Assembly: GCA_002305415.1 (NCBI GenBank)
Contig: DBQX01000065.1
Coordinates: 241-39,315, forward strand
Direction: 5' to 3'
Origin: Actinomycetales bacterium UBA1383
GTDB lineage: Bacteria; Actinomycetota; Actinomycetes; Actinomycetales; Actinomycetaceae
DNA length: 39,075 nt
In this document: positions 27,378 to 34,891 of the stretch, piece by piece
How positions within the stretch are numbered: the stretch's first letter is position 1
Layout: each line of letters starts with the position of its first letter
Position numbers and translations under genes: made by a program
The notes under the pieces: generated by a model
Told to the model about the DNA's origin: nothing
The model's input: only the letters and a program-made list of their open reading frames with translations
The model's database searches: none

Positions 27378-27383
27378 GGATGT

Positions 27384-27620
27384 TCAGTGCGCGTCGGTCT
27401 CGACGACGTCCACCCGCACCGGTCCCTTGGCGAGAGCGGTGATGACGGTTCGCAGGGCGCGAGCCGTGCGGCCCGAACGGCCGATCACCCGGCCGAGGTC
27501 GTCGGGGTGGACCCGCACCTCGAGCAGCTCGCCGCGCCTCATCGGCCGGCTCGCCACGCGGACGTCCTCAGGGTGGTCGACGATGCCGCGCACCAGGTGC
27601 TCGAGCGCGTCGGCCAGCAT
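27384..27620 (-). CDS. khpA: KH-domain RNA-binding protein KhpA
   Basis: The 78-aa protein is a single KH domain with the binding loop GRVIGRSGRTARALRTVI (a variant of GxxG) and an N-terminal MLADALEHLVRGIVDHPEDV. Homologues sit between rpsP and rimM and bind many small RNAs and mRNAs, often with KhpB. The ATG overlaps the rpsP stop by one base (TGATG). A terminator follows at 27377-27350. Confidence 0.94.
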   Translation of the reverse strand: MLADALEHLVRGIVDHPEDVRVASRPMRRGELLEVRVHPDDLGRVIGRSGRTARALRTVITALAKGPVRVDVVETDAH

Positions 27621-28036
27621 CAGTCGTCCTCGCCGGCGGCCTCGGGCTCGGCGGCCTTCTCGGCACGTGCCTCCGACGCCTTCGCCTTGAGCAGCTCGGC
27701 CTTGTCCTCGGCCGCCTTCACGGCCGTCGCGGAGTCGGCCCTCGCCGTCTTGGTGCGCAGGGAGCCCTCAGAGCCCTTGAGGCCCTTGAAGCGCTGCCAG
27801 TCGCCGGTGACCTTGAGGAGCGCGAGCACCTGCTCGGTGGGCTGGGCACCCACGCCGAGCCAGTACTGGGCCCGCTCCGAGTCGATGTCGATGAGGGACG
27901 GCTCCTCTGTCGGGTGGTACTTGCCGATCTCCTCGATCGCCCGGCCGTCGCGCTTGGTGCGCGAGTCCATGACGACGACACGGTAGTAGGGCGCACGGAT
28001 CTTTCCCATGCGCTTGAGTCGAATCTTGACTGCCAC
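27620..28036 (-). CDS. rpsP: 30S ribosomal protein S16 with long C-terminal tail
   Basis: The first 85 residues are S16 (AVKIRLKRMGKIRAPYYRVV, DSRTKRDGRAIEEIGKYHP, QPTEQVLALLKVTGDWQRFKG). A charged Ala/Lys/Glu tail of about 50 residues follows, giving 138 aa against about 82 in E. coli; such tails are usual in Actinomycetota. The start is a GTG with AGGAGAG some 12 nt upstream, an unusually long spacing. The open frame to 28210 is not supported by homology. It heads the rpsP-khpA unit. Confidence 0.96.
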   Translation of the reverse strand: MAVKIRLKRMGKIRAPYYRVVVMDSRTKRDGRAIEEIGKYHPTEEPSLIDIDSERAQYWLGVGAQPTEQVLALLKVTGDWQRFKGLKGSEGSLRTKTARADSATAVKAAEDKAELLKAKASEARAEKAAEPEAAGEDD

Positions 28037-28161
28037 TTCGGTGGTCTCTCCTGATCGTGAGCTCGTGAGCCGCGCGCCAGCCCGGTGGGAGGCGGGTGGG
28101 ACGTTGCTCGGGACACAGCCTCGGCGGGTGAGAGGGCCCCGCCGGCCGGGTACATTGGGTG

Positions 28162-28167
28162 ATTCTG
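28162..28167 (-). promoter_or_regulatory. Candidate -10 element (CAGAAT) of the rpsP operon
   Basis: On the minus strand TCTGGCAGAATCACC holds a four-of-six match to TATAAT, with a weak TTCGCT 18 nt upstream. Initiation would leave a leader of about 120 nt before the rpsP GTG. The intergenic region of 189 bp has no other clear signal. Confidence 0.3.
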
Positions 28168-28225
28168 CCAGAAAGCGGGGCCGGGAGCGAACAGCGGGGA
28201 CACCTCCCACGGTGTGGTTCGCGCC

Positions 28226-28882
28226 TCACGGGACGGGCATGGCCCGCATCACCACCCAGTGGGCCAGCACGAGTACGACGACGCCGAGCGGGAGGGAGCC
28301 CGGCCAGGCGGCGAGGGCGGCGAGGGCCGCCCCGACCGGGGCGAGCCACGCCGCCAGCAGCGGGACGCCCCACAGGACGATGGCGAGCAGCCCCACCCCG
28401 ACCCACCAGGGCCAGCGGAGGAAGACCGCAGCGATCAGCCCGCCGGCCAGGAGGGCGACGAGCGCCCCCCCGAGACCGGTGAGGAGCGCGGGGACGCCGT
28501 CGGCGAAGGTGTCGCCGTCCTCCAGCCCGAAGGTGGAGCCGATCCAGCCCCCGGCGAAGGCCACCTCGAGGGCGAGGACGGCGGCGGCGACGGCCGAGGC
28601 GGCCAGGGCGATCAGGAGCACGTTGGCGAGGTGGGCGAGGGTGAGAGCGGTGCGCGTCGCCCCGGTGGCGATCAGGGCCCGCGTGAAGCTGCCGACCTGC
28701 GCGATCGATACCACGAAGGCCGCGATCGCCACGGCGCCGAGGGGGATGCCGAAGATCGTCGTCGAGAAGGCGGCCAGGGCGGCGGCGATGAGACTCGAGA
28801 TCACCAGGGTGACGAGGAGGACCTTGACGCTGTTCCGGGCGAACCACGGGAACAGGGTCCGTGCCTGCGCGGTGGTGGTCAT
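28226..28882 (-). CDS. ABC transporter permease subunit of a GntR-linked cassette
   Basis: The 218-aa protein is hydrophobic with about six membrane helices after a short cytoplasmic N-terminus (ARTLFPWFARNSVKV). It has no recognised motif. Its ATG overlaps the end of the ATPase gene (ATGA), so it is the membrane partner of that ATPase. YtrA-type GntR cassettes of this layout export unknown substrates and are often induced by cell-wall antibiotics; that function is only suggested here. The gene ends 189 bp before rpsP. Confidence 0.82.
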   Translation of the reverse strand: MTTTAQARTLFPWFARNSVKVLLVTLVISSLIAAALAAFSTTIFGIPLGAVAIAAFVVSIAQVGSFTRALIATGATRTALTLAHLANVLLIALAASAVAAAVLALEVAFAGGWIGSTFGLEDGDTFADGVPALLTGLGGALVALLAGGLIAAVFLRWPWWVGVGLLAIVLWGVPLLAAWLAPVGAALAALAAWPGSLPLGVVVLVLAHWVVMRAMPVP

Positions 28883-29625
28883 GATGCACTCCTCTCGGAG
28901 GACAGGGCGATGAGGACGTCGGTGAGCGAGGCGAGGCGATCCGGGCGCGAGTGGTGGCGGCGGACGTCGTCGGCGGCCCCGGCGGCGACCACGCGGCCCC
29001 GGTCGAGGACGATGACGTCCTCCATCAGGTCCTCCACCTCGTCGAGGAGGTGCGAGGACAGGATGATCGTGCGCGGGTGGGCGACGTAGTCCGCCATCAG
29101 CTCGTCGTAGAACATGCGACGGGCGACCGCGTCCATCCCGAGGTAGACCTCGTCGAAGATGGTGAGGTCGCTGCGGGAGGCCAGGCCCAGGATCGCGCTG
29201 AGCGCGGAGCGCTTGCCCGTGGACAGCTGCTGCGGCTTGCGCCGGAACGGCACCTCGAAGCGGTCGAGGAGCGCGTGGGCGTAGTCCTCGTCCCAGTGGG
29301 GCCGCAGCATGGCGGCGAACGCGAAGGTGGTGCGGATGCGCTCGTCCTCGACGACGCCGCCCTTGTCCCGCACCAGGTGGATGCGGCTGGTGACCGCCGG
29401 GGACTCCCAGGGCACCGCGCCGTCGAGCAGGACCGAGCCGGCCTGGACGGGACGCAGCGCGGCGACGAGGGCGGCGAGGGTGGTCTTGCCGGCCCCGTTC
29501 CGGCCAACGAGTCCGGTGATGGTGCCGGGCCGGACGGTGAGCGTGACGTCGGTGAGCGCCGCGACGGCGCCGAAGCGGTGGGTGAGGCCGCGGACCTCGA
29601 GGCCCGCGGGCGTGGTGGTGGTCAC
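28879..29625 (-). CDS. ABC transporter ATP-binding protein
   Basis: The 248-aa ATPase has Walker A GRNGAGKTT (residues 41-49), a degenerate signature LSTGKRSALSAILGLASRSD in place of LSGGQ, Walker B TIFDEVYLGMD, and the switch His in ILSSHLLDEVEDL. The variant signature occurs in other small GntR-linked ATPases. The GTG start overlaps the regulator's stop (GTGA). It is translated between regulator and permease in one operon. Confidence 0.93.
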   Translation of the reverse strand: MTTTTPAGLEVRGLTHRFGAVAALTDVTLTVRPGTITGLVGRNGAGKTTLAALVAALRPVQAGSVLLDGAVPWESPAVTSRIHLVRDKGGVVEDERIRTTFAFAAMLRPHWDEDYAHALLDRFEVPFRRKPQQLSTGKRSALSAILGLASRSDLTIFDEVYLGMDAVARRMFYDELMADYVAHPRTIILSSHLLDEVEDLMEDVIVLDRGRVVAAGAADDVRRHHSRPDRLASLTDVLIALSSERSAS

Positions 29626-29987
29626 CGGGTCCCCCTGATGTGAGAGATGATCTGGTCGGTGGAGATGCCGAGGGCAGCCGCCTCGGCGAGGACCGGGTCG
29701 AGCGCCCGGGTGAAGAAGGTGGCCCGTCCCTGTTCCCTCAGTGCCTCACGGGCGCCGGGTGACACGAACATCCCGAGGCCGCGCCTCTTGTGCAGCAACC
29801 CCTCGTCCACGAGCTGGGCCATCGCCTTGGCCGCGGTCGCGGGGTTGATGCGGTGGGTGGTCGCGTACTGGGTGGTCGACATGACCTGGTCGCCCTCCTC
29901 GAGCTCGCCGGCGAGGATGGCGGCGCGGATCCGGTCGGCGATCTGCTGGTAGATGGGCGACCGGTCATCGAACGGCTCCAACGGCAC
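29622..29987 (-). CDS. GntR family regulator (YtrA type)
   Basis: The 121-aa protein has the GntR winged-helix domain: SPIYQQIADRIRAAILAGEL, EGDQVMSTTQYATTHRINPATAAKAM and LVDEGLLHKRRGLGMFV. Only a short C-terminal helical tail follows, so it belongs to the YtrA subgroup, where no large effector domain exists. It should repress its own operon through the palindrome upstream. The start is a GTG preceded by GAGGGG. Effector and signal are unknown. Confidence 0.93.
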   Translation of the reverse strand: MPLEPFDDRSPIYQQIADRIRAAILAGELEEGDQVMSTTQYATTHRINPATAAKAMAQLVDEGLLHKRRGLGMFVSPGAREALREQGRATFFTRALDPVLAEAAALGISTDQIISHIRGTR

Positions 29988-29996
29988 CCCCTCAGT

Positions 29997-30041
29997 GGTT
30001 CATTACTTCACTAGTGAACCATTTACATGGGGAGGTGTCAA
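29997..30041 (-). promoter_or_regulatory. Promoter and palindromic operator of the GntR-ABC operon
   Basis: On the minus strand a perfect -35 TTGACA (30041-30036) is followed by 17 nt and TTCACT (30018-30013), a weak -10. The -10 is the first half of the perfect palindrome TTCACTAGTGAA (30018-30007). The wider GGTTCA-N12-TGAACC pair (29997-30020) surrounds it. This is where a GntR repressor would block RNA polymerase. The start of transcription would be near 30006, about 20 nt before the regulator's GTG. Confidence 0.7.
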
Positions 30042-30057
30042 GGGGCCGGGGACCCTG

Positions 30058-31143
30058 TCAGCCGACGACGGCGCCGCGCAGGACCACGGCGCGCGGCCGC
30101 GCGAGGGCGGTGATGTCGTCCCGCGGGTCGTTGTCGTACACCACGAGGTCGGCGGGTTCGCCCTCCCCGAGGGTCCCGGCGCCGAGGAAGTCCCGCGCCC
30201 GCCACGTGGCCAGCGCGACGACGTCGGCGGCCGGGATCCCGCCGGCCACCCAGCGCGCGAGCTCGGCCGGAAGCGAGCCGTGCGGGATCGTGCCGCCTGC
30301 GTCCGATCCGGGCAGGAGCTGGACCCCCGCCTCGTGGAACGCGCGCAGCTGCGCATCCCGGCGCTCCCACATCGCGCGCATCTGCTCCGCGTAGCGCGGG
30401 TACCTCCGGCCACCGGCGGCCGCGAAGTCGGCGAAGTTGTCCACCTGGATCATCGTGGGGGTCACGGGGATGCCGCGACGGGCCGCCTCCGCGATCTGGT
30501 CGGCGTCCATCCCGGTGCCGTGCTCGATGCAGTCGATCCCGGCCTCCAGCAGCGGGTCGATCGCCTCGTGGGAGAAGGCGTGCGCGGTCACCCGCGCCCC
30601 TGCCTCGTGGGCGGCCGCGACGCCGTCGGCGAGCACGTCGGCCGGCCAGAGCGGCCGGACCCGGGAATCGGCGCCCTCGGAGCGGTCGATCCAATCCGCC
30701 ACCAGCTTGACCCACCCGTCCCCGGCGCGCGCGTTGCGCGCCATCGCCCCGGGCAGCGAGGCGACGTCGTCGAGCTCCTCCGCGAAGCCCGGCAGGTACC
30801 GCCGCGGACGGGCGATGTGGCGACCGGCGCGGACGATGCGCGGCAGGTCCGCCCGGGCGTCGATCCAGCGGGTGTCCGGGGGCACCCCGGCGTCCCGGAT
30901 CAGCAGCACGCCTGTCGCCCGGTCCGCCAGCGCCTGCGCCTCGGCCTCCTCCCGGGAGACGGCGCCGCGCTCCCCGAGCCCGACGTGGCAGTGGACGTCC
31001 ACGAGGCCCGGGAGGATGACGCCCTCCATTTCGAGGTCGGCCGGTCCCGCGGGTGCCGCGAGGGCGAGACGCCCGTCGGCCACCCATGCCTCCGGATGGT
31101 CCGTCCCCCGGAGGACCACGGCACCCGTGAGGTGGAGGATCAC
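30058..31143 (-). CDS. Amidohydrolase family protein (imidazolonepropionase-like)
   Basis: The 361-aa metal hydrolase has the TIM-barrel ligand set: His51 and His53 (VDVHCH), Lys146 (WVKLVADW, the carboxylated Lys position), His188 (VTAHAFSH), His208 (DCIEHGTG) and Asp281 (LLPGSDAGG). Flanking beta segments with ADLVVYDNDPRDD are typical. The substrate is unknown; cyclic amides or dipeptides are possible from relatives. The GTG start overlaps the ffh stop as GTGA. An amidohydrolase gene also lies beside ffh in M. tuberculosis (Rv2915c). Confidence 0.9.
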   Translation of the reverse strand: MILHLTGAVVLRGTDHPEAWVADGRLALAAPAGPADLEMEGVILPGLVDVHCHVGLGERGAVSREEAEAQALADRATGVLLIRDAGVPPDTRWIDARADLPRIVRAGRHIARPRRYLPGFAEELDDVASLPGAMARNARAGDGWVKLVADWIDRSEGADSRVRPLWPADVLADGVAAAHEAGARVTAHAFSHEAIDPLLEAGIDCIEHGTGMDADQIAEAARRGIPVTPTMIQVDNFADFAAAGGRRYPRYAEQMRAMWERRDAQLRAFHEAGVQLLPGSDAGGTIPHGSLPAELARWVAGGIPAADVVALATWRARDFLGAGTLGEGEPADLVVYDNDPRDDITALARPRAVVLRGAVVG

Positions 31144-32696
31144 TTCCTCAGGTACTTCTCGAACCCGGCGGGAAGGCCGAGCTGGGACGGGTCGAACTCC
31201 TCGGGCGTCCCGCCCACGCCGAACGCGGATCCTGCGGCGGACCGCTCCGCCGCGCGGCGCGCCGCCTCCTGCTGCTGGAGGGCCCGCTTGGCGGGGTTCC
31301 CGGACTTGCCCTTGGGCGTCGCCTTCTGGGGGGCCATCCGACCCTTGGACTTCTTGCCCATGCCGGGCATGTTCCCCATCCCCGGCATGCCCCCGGCACG
31401 GGCCATGTGCTTCATCATGGTCTTCGCCTGCTCGAAGCGGTCGACGAGCTGGTTGACCTCCGCGACGGTGGTGCCCGAGCCGCGTGCGATCCGGGAGCGG
31501 CGGGAGCCGTTCAGGATCCGGACGTCGGCCCGCTCGGCCGGCGTCATCGAGCGGACAATCGCCTCCACCCGGTCGACCTCACGCTCGTCGAAGTTCTCCA
31601 GCTGCTCGCGCATCTGGCCCATGCCGGGCAGCATCCCGAGCATCTTCTTCATCGAGCCCATCTTGCGGACCTGCTGGAGCTGGACCAGGAAGTCCTCGAG
31701 CGTGAGCTCGCCCTCGCCGGCCAGCTTCGCGGCCATCTTCTCCGTCTCGGCCCGGTCGAACGCCCGCTCCGCCTGCTCGATCAGGGTCAGGAGGTCACCC
31801 ATGTCGAGGATGCGGGAGGCCATCCGGTCCGCGTGGAAGCGCTCGAAGTCGGTGAGTTTCTCACCGGTGGAGGCGAACATGACCGGCTCGCCGGTCACGG
31901 TCCGCACCGAGAGGGCGGCGCCGCCCCGGGCGTCGCCGTCGAGCTTCGTGAGGACCACGCCGGTGAAGCCGACGCCCTGCTGGAAGGCGGTCGCGGTGGT
32001 GACGGCGTCCTGGCCGATCATCGCGTCGAGGACGAAGAGGATCTCGTCCGGCTCGGTGGCGTCACGGATGTCGATGGCCTGCTGCATCATCTCGGCATCG
32101 ATACCTAGGCGGCCGGCGGTGTCGATCACGACGACGTCGTGCATCCTGATCCGCGCCATCGTGAGCCCGCTGCTGGCCACCTCCACTGGGTCGCCGACCC
32201 CGTTGCCGGGCTCGGGGGCCCACACCGGCACGCCCGCTTGTTCCCCGATGATCTGCAACTGGGTGACCGCGTTGGGTCGCTGCAGGTCAGCGGCGACCAG
32301 CAGCGGGGTGTGGCCCTGGTTCTTCAGCCACAAGCCGAGCTTCCCGGCGAGCGTCGTCTTGCCGGAGCCCTGCAGGCCGGCGAGCATTATGACCGTCGGC
32401 GGGTGCTTCGCGAAGTGCAGTTCGCGGGACTCGCCGCCCAGGATCTCGATGAGTTCCTCGTTGACGATCTTGATGATCTGCTGGGCCGGCTTGAGCGCCT
32501 GGGACAGTTCCGCGCCCTCGGCGCGCTCGCGCACCCGTGCCGTGAAGACCCGCACCGCGGGAAGGGCGACGTCGGCATCCAGCAGCGCCCGCCGGATCTG
32601 CGAGATCGTCTCGTCAACGTCCTCAGGGGTGAGGCGGCCCTTGCCTCGCAGGGACCGGAACGAGGCGGTGATGCGGTCGGAGAGCGTGGCGAACAC
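31140..32696 (-). CDS. ffh: Signal recognition particle protein Ffh
   Basis: Ffh binds 4.5S RNA and signal sequences and docks with FtsY. The 518-aa product has the N domain (about 1-90), the GTPase domain with GLQGSGKTTLAGKLG, DTAGRLGIDAEMM and TKLDGDARGGAALS, and a Met-rich M domain (KMGSMKKMLGMLPGMGQM, then GSGTTVAEVNQLVDRF). A Lys-rich tail of about 75 residues follows. The start is the GTG at 32696, just after AAAGGCAGG. The frame to 33071 runs into glnD. FtsY is encoded 3.6 kb away in the same block. Confidence 0.97.
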   Translation of the reverse strand: MFATLSDRITASFRSLRGKGRLTPEDVDETISQIRRALLDADVALPAVRVFTARVRERAEGAELSQALKPAQQIIKIVNEELIEILGGESRELHFAKHPPTVIMLAGLQGSGKTTLAGKLGLWLKNQGHTPLLVAADLQRPNAVTQLQIIGEQAGVPVWAPEPGNGVGDPVEVASSGLTMARIRMHDVVVIDTAGRLGIDAEMMQQAIDIRDATEPDEILFVLDAMIGQDAVTTATAFQQGVGFTGVVLTKLDGDARGGAALSVRTVTGEPVMFASTGEKLTDFERFHADRMASRILDMGDLLTLIEQAERAFDRAETEKMAAKLAGEGELTLEDFLVQLQQVRKMGSMKKMLGMLPGMGQMREQLENFDEREVDRVEAIVRSMTPAERADVRILNGSRRSRIARGSGTTVAEVNQLVDRFEQAKTMMKHMARAGGMPGMGNMPGMGKKSKGRMAPQKATPKGKSGNPAKRALQQQEAARRAAERSAAGSAFGVGGTPEEFDPSQLGLPAGFEKYLRK

Positions 32697-32724
32697 TTCC
32701 CTGCCTTTCGTGGGGGTGACGGCT

Positions 32725-34539
32725 CTAGGGTAACGCGCGTGCCGTCCCGAGCCCCTGCCGGGCCATCCTCTCGGCCACCCGGGCGACGAGCGTGCCCACC
32801 AGCTGTGCCCGCCATGCGGACCAGGCGCGCTCCCCCACCGCCCGCGCGTCCGCCTCGGTGAGGGCGGCGAGCAGGCGCAGCATCCGCACGTCGCCGACGG
32901 TGGCGGCAACGGCGTCGAGAACGCGGGGATCCTCGAGGTCGGCCGTCGTGGCGGTCTCGGCGAGGAGCAGGTGGTGCCGGACCAGGTGCTCCACGTCGGG
33001 CGCGACGGCGTCCCACCCCATCCGCCGCAGCACCGGTCCCACGATCGCGGCGCCACGCTCGGAGTGGTCACCGCCCCCGGGGACCTTGCCGATGTCGTGG
33101 AGCAGCGCGGCGAGCAGCAGGGTGAGCCGGTCGTCGTCCGGCAGGTCCCGCGCCAGCCGGCCGGCGAGTGCGACTGTCTCCACCAGGTGCCGGTCGACGG
33201 TGTGCCGGTGGATCGCGGCGCGCTGGGGACGGTTGCGCACGGCCGCCCACTCGGGGATCCAGCGGGTCAGGAGGCCCACCCGGTCGAGGTCCTCGAGCAC
33301 CTGGACCTGCCGGTCACCGGAGGACAGGATCGAGAGGAAGTCCTCCCGGACCTCGGCGGGCCACGGCTCCGGCAGGGGCGGGGACATCCCCAGCGAGTCC
33401 AGCGTCGGGGGTGAGAGGGGCAGGCCGGTGCGGGCCGCCGTCGCTCCCGCCCGTAGCGCGAGGCCCGGGTCGCCCGCCGGATCGGCGCCGGCGGCGAGCA
33501 CGACCTCGCCGTCGTGCTCCACGAGCCCCGCCGCCAGGGCACGCAGCCGTGGTGCGACCCGGCGGCCGCGGACCACCATCGGCGCGCGCGCCGGGGGGCG
33601 CCGCAGCGCCTGGCGGGCCCGCCGGACGGTGGCATCGAGGGCAGCGTAGACCACCCGCGCCGCGGCGGCGTTCGTCGCCAGGAGTTCGTCCGCACCGGTC
33701 GCCGCGCTGGCGACGCCGGAGCCGTCCATGCCCAGCTGTGCGGCCACCCCGTCATGCTCGGCGAGGACGAGCCGGGAGGAGGCGCGACCGGTGGCGCGCT
33801 GCAGGGCGTCCCGGACGTCGAGCAGGTGGTGGTGGGCGTCGTCGAGGGCGCCGTGGGGTCGGTCCGTGAGCCAGGAGGCGACCAGCGCGTTGATGACGAC
33901 AGCGTCCCGCAGCCCGCCCCGGGCCTCCTTGAGGTCCGGCTCGATGAGGTAGGCCAGCTCGCCGTGGCGCTCCGCACGAGTGGTCACCGAGGACAACAGC
34001 TCCCCCAGGCGCCGGCGCGCCGCACTCCGCCAGTCCTCGAGGACGGCGCTCGCGGCGCGGAGCGTGATCCGCTCGTCGCCGGCGACGTGGCGGATGTCCA
34101 GCAGCCCGACGGCCGCCGGCACGTCCGCGGAGGCGATCTGCCGGCACTGCGCGAGCGTGCGGACGGCGTGGTCGAGCTTCAGCCCGGCGTCCCAGATGGG
34201 ATACCAGAGGGCGGTGGCGAGCGTGTCCACCTGCGCCTCGGTGAGGGTGCGGCCGTCGTGCACGAGGAGGCAGTCGAGGTCCGAGGCCGGCCCGGCGTCC
34301 CTCCTCCCGTGGGACCCGACGACGGCGAGGGCGACGCCGTCGCCACTCGCCCCGGCACGCGCGAGGGCACCGCCGAACAGCTCCCGCAGCGCCGCGTCGA
34401 CGAGTCCGGCGAGGCGCAGGCGGTACGCGACCCCCGCACGGGTCCCGGCGCGGTACTGGCCGGGTGGCGGGGGCTGCACGGAGAGCAGGTCCCGGCCCAG
34501 CGACTGGATGCGCGGGGCCGGGACCATGCCGGGAGTCAT
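32725..34539 (-). CDS. glnD: PII uridylyltransferase GlnD lacking the C-terminal ACT domains
   Basis: GlnD adds or removes UMP (AMP in some actinobacteria) on PII in response to glutamine. The 604-aa product has the nucleotidyltransferase motif GSHGRRDAGPASDLD (residues 75-89), the GlnD central helical region (YLIEPDLKEARGGLRDA, about 197-213) and an HD domain (LLHDIGKV, His481-Asp482). The chain stops about 90 residues after the HD motif. E. coli GlnD has about 890 residues and the M. tuberculosis enzyme about 808, both with two C-terminal ACT domains. The stop TAG lies 28 bp before ffh, so there is no room for them. The ATG overlaps the glnB stop by one base (TGATG). Confidence 0.94.
   Translation of the reverse strand: MTPGMVPAPRIQSLGRDLLSVQPPPPGQYRAGTRAGVAYRLRLAGLVDAALRELFGGALARAGASGDGVALAVVGSHGRRDAGPASDLDCLLVHDGRTLTEAQVDTLATALWYPIWDAGLKLDHAVRTLAQCRQIASADVPAAVGLLDIRHVAGDERITLRAASAVLEDWRSAARRRLGELLSSVTTRAERHGELAYLIEPDLKEARGGLRDAVVINALVASWLTDRPHGALDDAHHHLLDVRDALQRATGRASSRLVLAEHDGVAAQLGMDGSGVASAATGADELLATNAAAARVVYAALDATVRRARQALRRPPARAPMVVRGRRVAPRLRALAAGLVEHDGEVVLAAGADPAGDPGLALRAGATAARTGLPLSPPTLDSLGMSPPLPEPWPAEVREDFLSILSSGDRQVQVLEDLDRVGLLTRWIPEWAAVRNRPQRAAIHRHTVDRHLVETVALAGRLARDLPDDDRLTLLLAALLHDIGKVPGGGDHSERGAAIVGPVLRRMGWDAVAPDVEHLVRHHLLLAETATTADLEDPRVLDAVAATVGDVRMLRLLAALTEADARAVGERAWSAWRAQLVGTLVARVAERMARQGLGTARALP
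32727..32732 (-). promoter_or_regulatory. Candidate -10 element (TACCCT) for ffh
   Basis: TACCCT on the minus strand overlaps the glnD stop codon. It would give a leader of about 23 nt containing the AAAGGCAGG ribosome binding site. No -35 is seen. Confidence 0.3.
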
Positions 34540-34877
34540 CAGAGTGCGCGGCTGCCGGTCTCGGCGGTCCGGACGCGGACCACCTCCTCGACCTCGGTCA
34601 CCCAGATCTTGCCGTCACCGATGCGGCCGGACTGCGCGGCCCGCACGATGGCGTCGATGGCGGGATGGAGCAGGTCGTCGTCGAGGACGACCTCGACCCG
34701 CAGCTTGGGCACGGTGTCCACCTTGTACTCGGCGCCGCGATAGACCTCGGTGTGGCCCTTCTGGCGGCCGAAGCCGGAGGCCTCGGAGATCGTCATGCCC
34801 TGGATGCCGACCGCTTCGAGCGCGTCCTTCACCTCTTCGATGCGGTGCGGCTGGATGATGGCGGTGATCAGTTTCAT
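34539..34877 (-). CDS. glnB: Nitrogen regulatory protein PII
   Basis: The 112-aa PII protein has MKLITAIIQPHRIEEVKDAL, the T-loop with GRQKGHTEVYRGAEYKVD (modifiable Tyr51) and the C-terminal signature IGDGKIWVTEVEEVVRVRT. It senses 2-oxoglutarate, ATP and ADP and controls AmtB. The ATG at 34877 follows AAGGAGAA with 11 nt spacing. It lies 14 bp after amtB and overlaps glnD, the classic amtB-glnB-glnD operon. Confidence 0.97.
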   Translation of the reverse strand: MKLITAIIQPHRIEEVKDALEAVGIQGMTISEASGFGRQKGHTEVYRGAEYKVDTVPKLRVEVVLDDDLLHPAIDAIVRAAQSGRIGDGKIWVTEVEEVVRVRTAETGSRAL

Positions 34878-34891
34878 TGCTGTGCTTCTCC

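Noticed and set aside
29953..32733. 926-residue plus-strand open frame over the amidohydrolase and ffh genes
   Set aside because: It is the antisense shadow of two clear genes, rich in Ser, Arg and Pro, with no domain or ribosome binding site.
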